Origin: Tritrichomonas musculus
Taxonomy: Eukaryota; Parabasalia; Tritrichomonadida; Tritrichomonadidae
Reading direction: 5' to 3'
Assembly (NCBI GenBank): GCA_039105265.1
Contig: JAPFFF010000010.1
Location: 310,001-374,000 of the forward strand
Length of the DNA stretch: 64,000 nt
Both the position numbers and the translations under genes were made by a program. A model generated the notes under the pieces. The model searched no databases. It was not told the origin of the DNA and saw only the letters and a program-made list of their open reading frames with translations. This document shows, one piece after another, positions 24,758 through 39,822 of this stretch. The number at the start of each line of letters is the position of its first letter. Positions within the stretch are counted from its first letter, which is position 1.

Positions 24758-24888
24758 GTTAAATAAAACACAAATCTCAAACACTTTTGTAAGATAATTA
24801 AAAACGATTTCGAAATTAAGTAAAATCAGTAAAAATTAAAGCGCAATATCAATTATTCTTATTCAAACGTTTCTCACAAATGAACAGA
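24758..24888. repeat. Single R monomer without its h partner
   Basis: R type 3 monomer preceded by a type 1 monomer, seven monomers before the Q of anchor copy 3. The distance from the R at 20566 is exactly 4192 bp (32 monomers). Confidence 0.88.
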
Positions 24889-25150
24889 GTTAAATAAAAC
24901 ACAAATCTCAAACACTTTTGTAAGATAATTAAAAACGATTTCGAAATTAAGTAAAATCAGTAAAAATTAAAGCTTAATCTCAGTTATTCTTATTCAAACG
25001 TTTCTCACAAGTGAACAGAGTTAAATAAAACACAAATCTCAAACACTTTTGTAAGATAATTAAAAACGATTTCGAAATTAAGTAAAATCAGTAAAAATTA
25101 AAGCTTAATCTCAGTTATTCTTATTCAAACGTTTCTCACAAATGAACAGA

Positions 25151-25936
25151 GTTAAATAAAACACAAATCTCAAACACTTTTGTAAGATAATTAAAAACGA
25201 TTTCGAAATTAAGTAAAATCAGTAAAAATTAAAGCTTAATCTCAGTTATTCTTAATCTAACATTTCTCACAAATGAACAGAGTTAAATAAAACACAAATC
25301 TCAAACACTTTTATAAGATAATTAAAAACGATTTCGAAATTAAGTAAAATCAGTAAAAATTAAAGCTTAATCTCAGTTATTCTTATTCAAACGTTTCTCA
25401 CAAATGAACAGAGTTAAATAAAACACAAATCTCAAACACTTTTGTAAGATAATTAAAAACGATTTCGAAATTAAGTAAAATCAGTAAAAATTAAAGCTTA
25501 ATCTCAGTTATTCTTATTCAAACGTTTCTCACAAATGAACAGAGTTAAATAAAACACAAATCTCAAACACTTTTGTAAGATAATTAAAAACGATTTCGAA
25601 ATTAAGTAAAATCAGTAAAAATTAAAGCTTAATCTCAGTTATTCTTAATCTAACATTTCTCACAAATGAACAGAGTTAAATAAAACACAAATCTCAAACA
25701 CTTTTGTAAGATAATTAAAAACGATTTCGAAATTAAGTAAAATCAATAAAGATTAAATCGCAATATCAATTATTCTTATTCAAACGTTTCTCACAAGTGA
25801 ACAGAGTTAAATAAAACACAAATCTCAAACACTTTTGTAAGATAATTAAAAACGATTTCGAAATTAAGTAAAATCAATAAAGATTAAAGCTTAATCTCAG
25901 TTATTCTTAATCTAACATTTCTCACAAATGAACAGA
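25151..25936. repeat. Right-domain anchor cassette, copy 3
   Basis: Same six ordered states; 28 monomers (3668 bp) after copy 2. The extra length relative to the first interval includes a repeated six-monomer motif (T44 type 1, T44 type 3, type 1, A32 type 3 r, type 1, then type 3) seen at 22793 and 23579. Confidence 0.9.
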
Positions 25937-28900
25937 GTTAAATAAAACACAAATCTCAAACACTTTTGTAAGATAATTAAAAACGATTTCGAAATTAAGT
26001 AAAATCAGTAAAAATTAAAGCTTAATCTCAGTTATTCTTAATCTAACATTTCTCACAAATGAACAGAGTTAAATAAAACACAAATCTCAAACACTTTTGT
26101 AAGATAATTAAAAACGATTTCGAAATTAAGTAAAATCAGTAAAAATTAAAGCTTAATCTCAGTTATTCTTAATCTAACATTTCTCACAAATGAACAGAGT
26201 TAAATAAAACACAAATCTCAAACACTTTTATAAGATAATTAAAAACGATTTCGAAATTAAGTAAAATCAATAAAAATTAAAGCTTAATCTCAGTTATTCT
26301 TAATCTAACATTTCTCACAAATGAACAGAGTTAAATAAAACACAAATCTCAAACACTTTTGTAAGATAATTATAAACGATTTCGAAATTAAGTAAAATCA
26401 GTAAAAATTAAAGCTTAATCTCAGTTATTCTTATTCAAACGTTTCTCACAAATGAACAGAGTTAAATAAAACACAAATCTCAAACACTTTTGTAAGATAA
26501 TTATAAACGATTTCGAAATTAAGTAAAATCAGTAAAAATTAAAGCTTAATCTCAGTTATTCTTAATCTAACATTTCTCACAAATGAACAGAGTTAAATAA
26601 AACACAAATCTCAAACACTTTTGTAAGATAATTATAAACGATTTCGAAATTAAGTAAAATCAGTAAAAATTAAAGCTTAATCTCAGTTATTCTTATTCAA
26701 ACGTTTCTCACAAATGAACAGAGTTAAATAAAACACAAATCTCAAACACTTTTGTAAGATAATTAAAAACGATTTCGAAATTAAGTAAAATCAGTAAAAA
26801 TTAAAGCTTAATCTCAGTTATTCTTAATCTAACATTTCTCACAAATGAACAGAGTTAAATAAAACACAAATCTCAAACACTTTTATAAGATAATTAAAAA
26901 CGATTTCGAAATTAAGTAAAATCAGTAAAAATTAAAGCTTAATCTCAGTTATTCTTATTCAAACGTTTCTCACAAGTGAACAGAGTTAAATAAAACACAA
27001 ATCTCAAACACTTTTGTAAGATAATTAAAAACGATTTCGAAATTAAGTAAAATCAGTAAAAATTAAAGCTTAATCTCAGTTATTCTTAATCTAACATTTC
27101 TCACAAATGAACAGAGTTAAATAAAACACAAATCTCAAACACTTTTGTAAGATAATTAAAAACGATTTCGAAATTAAGTAAAATCAGTAAAAATTAAAGC
27201 TTAATCTCAGTTATTCTTAATCTAACATTTCTCACAAATGAACAGAGTTAAATAAAACACAAATCTCAAACACTTTTATAAGATAATTAAAAACGATTTC
27301 GAAATTAAGTAAAATCAATAAAAATTAAAGCTTAATCTCAGTTATTCTTAATCTAACATTTCTCACAAATGAACAGAGTTAAATAAAACACAAATCTCAA
27401 ACACTTTTGTAAGATAATTAAAAACGATTTCGAAATTAAGTAAAATCAGTAAAAATTAAAGCTTAATCTCAGTTATTCTTAATCTAACATTTCTCACAAA
27501 TGAACAGAGTTAAATAAAACACAAATCTCAAACACTTTTGTAAGATAATTAAAAACGATTTCGAAATTAAGTAAAATCAGTAAAAATTAAAGCTTAATCT
27601 CAGTTATTCTTATTCAAACGTTTCTCACAAATGAACAGAGTTAAATAAAACATAAATCTCAAACACTTTTGTAAGATAATTAAAAACGATTTCGAAATTA
27701 AGTAAAATCAGTAAAAATTAAAGCTTAATCTCAGTTATTCTTAATCTAACATTTCTCACAAATGAACAGAGTTAAATAAAACACAAATCTCAAACACTTT
27801 TGTAAGATAATTAAAAACGATTTCGAAATTAAGTAAAATCAGTAAAAATTAAAGCTTAATCTCAGTTATTCTTAATCTAACATTTCTCACAAATGAACAG
27901 AGTTAAATAAAACATAAATCTCAAACACTTTTGTAAGATAATTAAAAACGATTTCGAAATTAAGTAAAATCAGTAAAAATTAAAGCTTAATCTCAGTTAT
28001 TCTTAATCTAACATTTCTCACAAATGAACAGAGTTAAATAAAACACAAATCTCAAACACTTTTGTAAGATAATTAAAAACGATTTCGAAATTAAGTAAAA
28101 TCAGTAAAAATTAAAGCTTAATCTCAGTTATTCTTAATCTAACATTTCTCACAAATGAACAGAGTTAAATAAAACACAAATCTCAAACACTTTTATAAGA
28201 TAATTAAAAACGATTTCGAAATTAAGTAAAATCAGTAAAAATTAAAGCTTAATCTCAGTTATTCTTAATCTAACATTTCTCACAAATGAACAGAGTTAAA
28301 TAAAACACAAATCTCAAACACTTTTGTAAGATAATTAAAAACGATTTCGAAATTAAGTAAAATCAGTAAAAATTAAAGCTTAATCTCAGTTATTCTTATT
28401 CAAACGTTTCTCACAAATGAACAGAGTTAAATAAAACACAAATCTCAAACACTTTTGTAAGATAATTAAAAACGATTTCGAAATTAAGTAAAATCAGTAA
28501 AAATTAAAGCTTAATCTCAGTTATTCTTATTCAAACGTTTCTCACAAATGAACAGAGTTAAATAAAACACAAATCTCAAACACTTTTGTAAGATAATTAT
28601 AAACGATTTCGAAATTAAGTAAAATCAGTAAAAATTAAAGCTTAATCTCAGTTATTCTTATTCAAACGTTTCTCACAAATGAACAGAGTTAAATAAAACA
28701 CAAATCTCAAACACTTTTGTAAGATAATTAAAAACGATTTCGAAATTAAGTAAAATCAATAAAAATTAAAGCTTAATCTCAGTTATTCTTATTCAAACGT
28801 TTCTCACAAATGAACAGAGTTAAATAAAACACAAATCTCAAACACTTTTGTAAGATAATTATAAACGATTTCGAAATTAAGTAAAATCAGTAAAAATTAA

Positions 28901-30390
28901 AGCTTAATCTCAGTTATTCTTAATCTAACATTTCTCACAAATGAACAGAGTTAAATAAAACACAAATCTCAAACACTTTTGTAAGATAATTAAAAACGAT
29001 TTCGAAATTAAGTAAAATCAGTAAAAATTAAAGCTTAATCTCAGTTATTCTTAATCTAACATTTCTCACAAATGAACAGAGTTAAATAAAACACAAATCT
29101 CAAACACTTTTGTAAGATAATTAAAAACGATTTCGAAATTAAGTAAAATCAGTAAAAATTAAAGCTTAATCTCAGTTATTCTTATTCAAACGTTTCTCAC
29201 AAATGAACAGAGTTAAATAAAACACAAATCTCAAACACTTTTGTAAGATAATTAAAAACGATTTCGAAATTAAGTAAAATCAGTAAAAATTAAAGCTTAA
29301 TCTCAGTTATTCTTATTCAAACGTTTCTCACAAATGAACAGAGTTAAATAAAACACAAATCTCAAACACTTTTGTAAGATAATTAAAAACGATTTCGAAA
29401 TTAAGTAAAATCAGTAAAAATTAAAGCTTAATCTCAGTTATTCTTAATCTAACATTTCTCACAAATGAACAGAGTTAAATAAAACACAAATCTCAAACAC
29501 TTTTATAAGATAATTAAAAACGATTTCGAAATTAAGTAAAATCAGTAAAAATTAAAGCTTAATCTCAATTATTCTTATTCAAACGTTTCTCACAAATGAA
29601 CAGAGTTAAATAAAACACAAATCTCAAACACTTTTGTAAGATAATTAAAAACGATTTCGAAATTAAGTAAAATCAGTAAAAATTAAAGCTTAATCTCAGT
29701 TATTCTTATTCAAACGTTTCTCACAAATGAACAGAGTTAAATAAAACACAAATCTCAAACACTTTTGTAAGATAATTAAAAACGATTTCGAAATTAAGTA
29801 AAATCAGTAAAAATTAAAGCTTAATCTCAGTTATTCTTAATCTAACATTTCTCACAAATGAACAGAGTTAAATAAAACACAAATCTCAAACACTTTTGTA
29901 AGATAATTAAAAACGATTTCGAAATTAAGTAAAATCAATAAAGATTAAATCGCAATATCAATTATTCTTATTCAAACGTTTCTCACAAGTGAACAGAGTT
30001 AAATAAAACACAAATCTCAAACACTTTTGTAAGATAATTAAAAACGATTTCGAAATTAAGTAAAATCAATAAAGATTAAAGCTTAATCTCAGTTATTCTT
30101 AATCTAACATTTCTCACAAATGAACAGAGTTAAATAAAACACAAATCTCAAACACTTTTGTAAGATAATTAAAAACGATTTCGAAATTAAGTAAAATCAG
30201 TAAAAATTAAAGCTTAATCTCAGTTATTCTTATTCAAACGTTTCTCACAAATGAACAGAGTTAAATAAAACATAAATCTCAAACACTTTTGTAAGATAAT
30301 TAAAAACGATTTCGAAATTAAGTAAAATCAGTAAAAATTAAAGCTTAATCTCAGTTATTCTTAATCTAACATTTCTCACAAATGAACAGA
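25675..30390. repeat. 36-monomer segment of a 43-monomer-shift duplication, left copy
   Basis: Monomer order from the D-Q monomer at 25675 to the C14T type 1 monomer at 30260 is repeated from 31308. Only three differences show at diagnostic sites: the first monomer's end (r here, a there), G72A at 28688 (absent at 34321), and G95A at 29474 (absent at 35107). Confidence 0.88.
29343..30128. repeat. Right-domain anchor cassette, copy 4
   Basis: Same six ordered states; 32 monomers (4192 bp) after copy 3. Its A32 monomer at 29474 also has the private change G95A with the HindIII site intact. Confidence 0.9.
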
Positions 30391-31307
30391 GTTAAATAAA
30401 ACACAAATCTCAAACACTTTTATAAGATAATTAAAAACGATTTCGAAATTAAGTAAAATCAGTAAAAATTAAAGCTTAATCTCAGTTATTCTTAATCTAA
30501 CATTTCTCACAAATGAACAGAGTTAAATAAAACACAAATCTCAAACACTTTTGTAAGATAATTAAAAACGATTTCGAAATTAAGTAAAATCAATAAAGAT
30601 TAAAGCTTAATCTCAGTTATTCTTAATCTAACATTTCTCACAAATGAACAGAGTTAAATAAAACACAAATCTCAAACACTTTTGTAAGATAATTAAAAAC
30701 GATTTCGAAATTAAGTAAAATCAGTAAAAATTAAAGCTTAATCTCAGTTATTCTTATTCAAACGTTTCTCACAAATGAACAGAGTTAAATAAAACACAAA
30801 TCTCAAACACTTTTGTAAGATAATTAAAAACGATTTCGAAATTAAGTAAAATCAGTAAAAATTAAAGCTTAATCTCAGTTATTCTTATTCAAACGTTTCT
30901 CACAAATGAACAGAGTTAAATAAAACACAAATCTCAAACACTTTTGTAAGATAATTAAAAACGATTTCGAAATTAAGTAAAATCAGTAAAAATTAAAGCT
31001 TAATCTCAGTTATTCTTATTCAAACGTTTCTCACAAATGAACAGAGTTAAATAAAACACAAATCTCAAACACTTTTGTAAGATAATTAAAAACGATTTCG
31101 AAATTAAGTAAAATCAGTAAAAATTAAAGCTTAATCTCAGTTATTCTTAATCTAACATTTCTCACAAATGAACAGAGTTAAATAAAACACAAATCTCAAA
31201 CACTTTTGTAAGATAATTATAAACGATTTCGAAATTAAGTAAAATCAGTAAAAATTAAAGCTTAATCTCAGTTATTCTTATTCAAACGTTTCTCACAAAT
31301 GAACAGA

Positions 31308-31569
31308 GTTAAATAAAACACAAATCTCAAACACTTTTGTAAGATAATTAAAAACGATTTCGAAATTAAGTAAAATCAATAAAGATTAAATCGCAATATC
31401 AATTATTCTTATTCAAACGTTTCTCACAAATGAACAGAGTTAAATAAAACACAAATCTCAAACACTTTTGTAAGATAATTAAAAACGATTTCGAAATTAA
31501 GTAAAATCAATAAAGATTAAAGCTTAATCTCAGTTATTCTTAATCTAACATTTCTCACAAATGAACAGA
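31308..31569. repeat. D-Q / D-H pair without the anchor context
   Basis: D-Q type 3 monomer with the 'a' end, followed by D-H type 1. It is preceded by T44 type 3, not by the usual type 1, A32 type 3, type 3, type 1 run. It is the only Q monomer of the right domain outside an anchor and the only one with the 'a' end. It stands 32 monomers before the anchor Q at 35500 and opens the right copy of the 43-shift duplication, so it probably marks an exchange junction. Confidence 0.88.
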
Positions 31570-34500
31570 GTTAAATAAAACACAAATCTCAAACACTTTT
31601 GTAAGATAATTAAAAACGATTTCGAAATTAAGTAAAATCAGTAAAAATTAAAGCTTAATCTCAGTTATTCTTAATCTAACATTTCTCACAAATGAACAGA
31701 GTTAAATAAAACACAAATCTCAAACACTTTTGTAAGATAATTAAAAACGATTTCGAAATTAAGTAAAATCAGTAAAAATTAAAGCTTAATCTCAGTTATT
31801 CTTAATCTAACATTTCTCACAAATGAACAGAGTTAAATAAAACACAAATCTCAAACACTTTTATAAGATAATTAAAAACGATTTCGAAATTAAGTAAAAT
31901 CAATAAAAATTAAAGCTTAATCTCAGTTATTCTTAATCTAACATTTCTCACAAATGAACAGAGTTAAATAAAACACAAATCTCAAACACTTTTGTAAGAT
32001 AATTATAAACGATTTCGAAATTAAGTAAAATCAGTAAAAATTAAAGCTTAATCTCAGTTATTCTTATTCAAACGTTTCTCACAAATGAACAGAGTTAAAT
32101 AAAACACAAATCTCAAACACTTTTGTAAGATAATTATAAACGATTTCGAAATTAAGTAAAATCAGTAAAAATTAAAGCTTAATCTCAGTTATTCTTAATC
32201 TAACATTTCTCACAAATGAACAGAGTTAAATAAAACACAAATCTCAAACACTTTTGTAAGATAATTATAAACGATTTCGAAATTAAGTAAAATCAGTAAA
32301 AATTAAAGCTTAATCTCAGTTATTCTTATTCAAACGTTTCTCACAAATGAACAGAGTTAAATAAAACACAAATCTCAAACACTTTTGTAAGATAATTAAA
32401 AACGATTTCGAAATTAAGTAAAATCAGTAAAAATTAAAGCTTAATCTCAGTTATTCTTAATCTAACATTTCTCACAAATGAACAGAGTTAAATAAAACAC
32501 AAATCTCAAACACTTTTATAAGATAATTAAAAACGATTTCGAAATTAAGTAAAATCAGTAAAAATTAAAGCTTAATCTCAGTTATTCTTATTCAAACGTT
32601 TCTCACAAGTGAACAGAGTTAAATAAAACACAAATCTCAAACACTTTTGTAAGATAATTAAAAACGATTTCGAAATTAAGTAAAATCAGTAAAAATTAAA
32701 GCTTAATCTCAGTTATTCTTAATCTAACATTTCTCACAAATGAACAGAGTTAAATAAAACACAAATCTCAAACACTTTTGTAAGATAATTAAAAACGATT
32801 TCGAAATTAAGTAAAATCAGTAAAAATTAAAGCTTAATCTCAGTTATTCTTAATCTAACATTTCTCACAAATGAACAGAGTTAAATAAAACACAAATCTC
32901 AAACACTTTTATAAGATAATTAAAAACGATTTCGAAATTAAGTAAAATCAATAAAAATTAAAGCTTAATCTCAGTTATTCTTAATCTAACATTTCTCACA
33001 AATGAACAGAGTTAAATAAAACACAAATCTCAAACACTTTTGTAAGATAATTAAAAACGATTTCGAAATTAAGTAAAATCAGTAAAAATTAAAGCTTAAT
33101 CTCAGTTATTCTTAATCTAACATTTCTCACAAATGAACAGAGTTAAATAAAACACAAATCTCAAACACTTTTGTAAGATAATTAAAAACGATTTCGAAAT
33201 TAAGTAAAATCAGTAAAAATTAAAGCTTAATCTCAGTTATTCTTATTCAAACGTTTCTCACAAATGAACAGAGTTAAATAAAACATAAATCTCAAACACT
33301 TTTGTAAGATAATTAAAAACGATTTCGAAATTAAGTAAAATCAGTAAAAATTAAAGCTTAATCTCAGTTATTCTTAATCTAACATTTCTCACAAATGAAC
33401 AGAGTTAAATAAAACACAAATCTCAAACACTTTTGTAAGATAATTAAAAACGATTTCGAAATTAAGTAAAATCAGTAAAAATTAAAGCTTAATCTCAGTT
33501 ATTCTTAATCTAACATTTCTCACAAATGAACAGAGTTAAATAAAACATAAATCTCAAACACTTTTGTAAGATAATTAAAAACGATTTCGAAATTAAGTAA
33601 AATCAGTAAAAATTAAAGCTTAATCTCAGTTATTCTTAATCTAACATTTCTCACAAATGAACAGAGTTAAATAAAACACAAATCTCAAACACTTTTGTAA
33701 GATAATTAAAAACGATTTCGAAATTAAGTAAAATCAGTAAAAATTAAAGCTTAATCTCAGTTATTCTTAATCTAACATTTCTCACAAATGAACAGAGTTA
33801 AATAAAACACAAATCTCAAACACTTTTATAAGATAATTAAAAACGATTTCGAAATTAAGTAAAATCAGTAAAAATTAAAGCTTAATCTCAGTTATTCTTA
33901 ATCTAACATTTCTCACAAATGAACAGAGTTAAATAAAACACAAATCTCAAACACTTTTGTAAGATAATTAAAAACGATTTCGAAATTAAGTAAAATCAGT
34001 AAAAATTAAAGCTTAATCTCAGTTATTCTTATTCAAACGTTTCTCACAAATGAACAGAGTTAAATAAAACACAAATCTCAAACACTTTTGTAAGATAATT
34101 AAAAACGATTTCGAAATTAAGTAAAATCAGTAAAAATTAAAGCTTAATCTCAGTTATTCTTATTCAAACGTTTCTCACAAATGAACAGAGTTAAATAAAA
34201 CACAAATCTCAAACACTTTTGTAAGATAATTATAAACGATTTCGAAATTAAGTAAAATCAGTAAAAATTAAAGCTTAATCTCAGTTATTCTTATTCAAAC
34301 GTTTCTCACAAATGAACAGAGTTAAATAAAACACAAATCTCAAACACTTTTGTAAGATAATTAAAAACGATTTCGAAATTAAGTAAAATCAGTAAAAATT
34401 AAAGCTTAATCTCAGTTATTCTTATTCAAACGTTTCTCACAAATGAACAGAGTTAAATAAAACACAAATCTCAAACACTTTTGTAAGATAATTATAAACG

Positions 34501-34975
34501 ATTTCGAAATTAAGTAAAATCAGTAAAAATTAAAGCTTAATCTCAGTTATTCTTAATCTAACATTTCTCACAAATGAACAGAGTTAAATAAAACACAAAT
34601 CTCAAACACTTTTGTAAGATAATTAAAAACGATTTCGAAATTAAGTAAAATCAGTAAAAATTAAAGCTTAATCTCAGTTATTCTTAATCTAACATTTCTC
34701 ACAAATGAACAGAGTTAAATAAAACACAAATCTCAAACACTTTTGTAAGATAATTAAAAACGATTTCGAAATTAAGTAAAATCAGTAAAAATTAAAGCTT
34801 AATCTCAGTTATTCTTATTCAAACGTTTCTCACAAATGAACAGAGTTAAATAAAACACAAATCTCAAACACTTTTGTAAGATAATTAAAAACGATTTCGA
34901 AATTAAGTAAAATCAGTAAAAATTAAAGCTTAATCTCAGTTATTCTTATTCAAACGTTTCTCACAAATGAACAGA

Positions 34976-35761
34976 GTTAAATAAAACACAAATCTCAAAC
35001 ACTTTTGTAAGATAATTAAAAACGATTTCGAAATTAAGTAAAATCAGTAAAAATTAAAGCTTAATCTCAGTTATTCTTAATCTAACATTTCTCACAAATG
35101 AACAGAGTTAAATAAAACACAAATCTCAAACACTTTTATAAGATAATTAAAAACGATTTCGAAATTAAGTAAAATCAGTAAAAATTAAAGCTTAATCTCA
35201 GTTATTCTTATTCAAACGTTTCTCACAAATGAACAGAGTTAAATAAAACACAAATCTCAAACACTTTTGTAAGATAATTAAAAACGATTTCGAAATTAAG
35301 TAAAATCAGTAAAAATTAAAGCTTAATCTCAGTTATTCTTATTCAAACGTTTCTCACAAATGAACAGAGTTAAATAAAACACAAATCTCAAACACTTTTG
35401 TAAGATAATTAAAAACGATTTCGAAATTAAGTAAAATCAGTAAAAATTAAAGCTTAATCTCAGTTATTCTTAATCTAACATTTCTCACAAATGAACAGAG
35501 TTAAATAAAACACAAATCTCAAACACTTTTGTAAGATAATTAAAAACGATTTCGAAATTAAGTAAAATCAATAAAGATTAAATCGCAATATCAATTATTC
35601 TTATTCAAACGTTTCTCACAAGTGAACAGAGTTAAATAAAACACAAATCTCAAACACTTTTGTAAGATAATTAAAAACGATTTCGAAATTAAGTAAAATC
35701 AATAAAGATTAAAGCTTAATCTCAGTTATTCTTAATCTAACATTTCTCACAAATGAACAGA
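34976..35761. repeat. Right-domain anchor cassette, copy 5
   Basis: Same six ordered states; 43 monomers (5633 bp) after copy 4. It is the counterpart of copy 4 in the 43-monomer duplication and lacks the private G95A of 29474. Confidence 0.9.
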
Positions 35762-38700
35762 GTTAAATAAAACACAAATCTCAAACACTTTTGTAAGATA
35801 ATTAAAAACGATTTCGAAATTAAGTAAAATCAGTAAAAATTAAAGCTTAATCTCAGTTATTCTTATTCAAACGTTTCTCACAAATGAACAGAGTTAAATA
35901 AAACATAAATCTCAAACACTTTTGTAAGATAATTAAAAACGATTTCGAAATTAAGTAAAATCAGTAAAAATTAAAGCTTAATCTCAGTTATTCTTAATCT
36001 AACATTTCTCACAAATGAACAGAGTTAAATAAAACACAAATCTCAAACACTTTTGTAAGATAATTAAAAACGATTTCGAAATTAAGTAAAATCAGTAAAA
36101 ATTAAAGCTTAATCTCAGTTATTCTTAATCTAACATTTCTCACAAATGAACAGAGTTAAATAAAACATAAATCTCAAACACTTTTGTAAGATAATTAAAA
36201 ACGATTTCGAAATTAAGTAAAATCAGTAAAAATTAAAGCTTAATCTCAGTTATTCTTAATCTAACATTTCTCACAAATGAACAGAGTTAAATAAAACACA
36301 AATCTCAAACACTTTTGTAAGATAATTAAAAACGATTTCGAAATTAAGTAAAATCAGTAAAAATTAAAGCTTAATCTCAGTTATTCTTAATCTAACATTT
36401 CTCACAAATGAACAGAGTTAAATAAAACACAAATCTCAAACACTTTTATAAGATAATTAAAAACGATTTCGAAATTAAGTAAAATCAATAAAAATTAAAG
36501 CTTAATCTCAGTTATTCTTAATCTAACATTTCTCACAAATGAACAGAGTTAAATAAAACACAAATCTCAAACACTTTTGTAAGATAATTAAAAACGATTT
36601 CGAAATTAAGTAAAATCAGTAAAAATTAAAGCTTAATCTCAGTTATTCTTATTCAAACGTTTCTCACAAATGAACAGAGTTAAATAAAACACAAATCTCA
36701 AACACTTTTGTAAGATAATTAAAAACGATTTCGAAATTAAGTAAAATCAGTAAAAATTAAAGCTTAATCTCAGTTATTCTTATTCAAACGTTTCTCACAA
36801 ATGAACAGAGTTAAATAAAACACAAATCTCAAACACTTTTGTAAGATAATTATAAACGATTTCGAAATTAAGTAAAATCAGTAAAAATTAAAGCTTAATC
36901 TCAGTTATTCTTAATCTAACATTTCTCACAAATGAACAGAGTTAAATAAAACACAAATCTCAAACACTTTTGTAAGATAATTAAAAACGATTTCGAAATT
37001 AAGTAAAATCAGTAAAAATTAAAGCTTAATCTCAGTTATTCTTAATCTAACATTTCTCACAAATGAACAGAGTTAAATAAAACACAAATCTCAAACACTT
37101 TTGTAAGATAATTAAAAACGATTTCGAAATTAAGTAAAATCAGTAAAAATTAAAGCTTAATCTCAGTTATTCTTATTCAAACGTTTCTCACAAATGAACA
37201 GAGTTAAATAAAACACAAATCTCAAACACTTTTGTAAGATAATTAAAAACGATTTCGAAATTAAGTAAAATCAGTAAAAATTAAAGCTTATTCTCAATTA
37301 TTCTTAATCTAACATTTCTCACAAATGAACAGAGTTAAATAAAACACAAATCTCAAACACTTTTGTAAGATAATTAAAAACGATTTCGAAATTAAGTAAA
37401 ATCAGTAAAAATTAAAGCGCAATATCAATTATTCTTATTCAAACGTTTCTCACAAATGAACAGAGTTAAATAAAACACAAATCTCAAACACTTTTGTAAG
37501 ATAATTAAAAACGATTTCGAAATTAAGTAAAATCAGTAAAAATTAAAGCTTAATCTCAGTTATTCTTATTCAAACGTTTCTCACAAATGAACAGAGTTAA
37601 ATAAAACACAAATCTCAAACACTTTTGTAAGATAATTGAAAAAGATTTCGAAATTAATTAAAATCAGTAAAAATTAAAGCTTAATCTCAGTTATTCTTAA
37701 TCTAACATTTCTCACAAATGAACAGAGTTAAATAAAACATAAATCTCAAACACTTTTGTAAGATAATTATAAACGATTTCGAAATTAAGTAAAATCAGTA
37801 AAAATTAAAGCTTAATCTCAGTTATTCTTATTCAAACGTTTCTCACAAGTGAACAGAGTTAAATAAAACACAAATCTCAAACACTTTTGTAAGATAATTA
37901 AAAACGATTTCGAAATTAAGTAAAATCAGTAAAAATTAAAGCTTAATCTCAGTTATTCTTAATCTAACATTTCTCACAAATGAACAGAGTTAAATAAAAC
38001 ACAAATCTCAAACACTTTTGTAAGATAATTAAAAACGATTTCGAAATTAAGTAAAATCAGTAAAAATTAAAGCTTAATCTCAGTTATTCTTAATCTAACA
38101 TTTCTCACAAATGAACAGAGTTAAATAAAACACAAATCTCAAACACTTTTGTAAGATAATTAAAAACGATTTCGAAATTAAGTAAAATCAGTAAAAATTA
38201 AAGCTTAATCTCAGTTATTCTTAATCTAACATTTCTCACAAATGAACAGAGTTAAATAAAACACAAATCTCAAACACTTTTGTAAGATAATTAAAAACGA
38301 TTTCGAAATTAAGTAAAATCAGTAAAAATTAAAGCTTAATCTCAGTTATTCTTATTCAAACGTTTCTCACAAATGAACAGAGTTAAATAAAACACAAATC
38401 TCAAACACTTTTGTAAGATAATTAAAAACGATTTCGAAATTAAGTAAAATCAGTAAAAATTAAAGCTTAATCTCAGTTATTCTTAATCTAACATTTCTCA
38501 CAAATGAACAGAGTTAAATAAAACACAAATCTCAAACACTTTTGTAAGATAATTAAAAACGATTTCGAAATTAAGTAAAATCAGTAAAAATTAAAGCTTA
38601 ATCTCAGTTATTCTTAATCTAACATTTCTCACAAATGAACAGAGTTAAATAAAACACAAATCTCAAACACTTTTATAAGATAATTAAAAACGATTTCGAA

Positions 38701-39822
38701 ATTAAGTAAAATCAGTAAAAATTAAAGCTTAATCTCAGTTATTCTTATTCAAACGTTTCTCACAAATGAACAGAGTTAAATAAAACACAAATCTCAAACA
38801 CTTTTGTAAGATAATTAAAAACGATTTCGAAATTAAGTAAAATCAGTAAAAATTAAAGCTTAATCTCAGTTATTCTTATTCAAACGTTTCTCACAAATGA
38901 ACAGAGTTAAATAAAACACAAATCTCAAACACTTTTGTAAGATAATTAAAAACGATTTCGAAATTAAGTAAAATCAGTAAAAATTAAAGCTTAATCTCAG
39001 TTATTCTTAATCTAACATTTCTCACAAATGAACAGAGTTAAATAAAACACAAATCTCAAACACTTTTATAAGATAATTAAAAACGATTTCGAAATTAAGT
39101 AAAATCAGTAAAAATTAAAGCTTAATCTCAGTTATTCTTATTCAAACGTTTCTCACAAGTGAACAGAGTTAAATAAAACACAAATCTCAAACACTTTTGT
39201 AAGATAATTAAAAACGATTTCGAAATTAAGTAAAATCAGTAAAAATTAAAGCTTAATCTCAGTTATTCTTATTCAAACGTTTCTCACAAATGAACAGAGT
39301 TAAATAAAACACAAATCTCAAACACTTTTGTAAGATAATTAAAAACGATTTCGAAATTAAGTAAAATCAGTAAAAATTAAAGCTTAATCTCAGTTATTCT
39401 TAATCTAACATTTCTCACAAATGAACAGAGTTAAATAAAACACAAATCTCAAACACTTTTATAAGATAATTAAAAACGATTTCGAAATTAAGTAAAATCA
39501 GTAAAAATTAAAGCTTAATCTCAGTTATTCTTATTCAAACGTTTCTCACAAATGAACAGAGTTAAATAAAACACAAATCTCAAACACTTTTGTAAGATAA
39601 TTAAAAACGATTTCGAAATTAAGTAAAATCAGTAAAAATTAAAGCTTAATCTCAGTTATTCTTATTCAAACGTTTCTCACAAATGAACAGAGTTAAATAA
39701 AACACAAATCTCAAACACTTTTGTAAGATAATTAAAAACGATTTCGAAATTAAGTAAAATCAGTAAAAATTAAAGCTTAATCTCAGTTATTCTTAATCTA
39801 ACATTTCTCACAAATGAACAGA
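35500..39822. repeat. HOR copy of 33 monomers
   Basis: Runs from the D-Q monomer at 35500 to the next one at 39823. Fourteen monomers after Q comes R (37334), preceded by h (37203), and then a K/T63 monomer at 37596 and a C14T T44 type 3 r monomer at 37727. This 18-monomer start is shared with the three following copies. Confidence 0.88.
37203..37464. repeat. h-R monomer pair
   Basis: h type 1 then R type 3, 14 monomers from the Q at 35500 to R, the first of four copies with this fixed spacing. A K/T63 monomer follows two positions later at 37596. Confidence 0.9.

Larger units (their letters stand above)
31308..36023. repeat. 36-monomer segment of a 43-monomer-shift duplication, right copy
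   Basis: Counterpart of 25675-30390 at an offset of 5633 bp. The match stops after 36023: the next monomer is an ordinary type 1 here but A32 type 1 at 30391. From 35500 the same sequence also begins the younger 33/35/64-monomer HOR family, so this region links the two layers. Confidence 0.88.
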
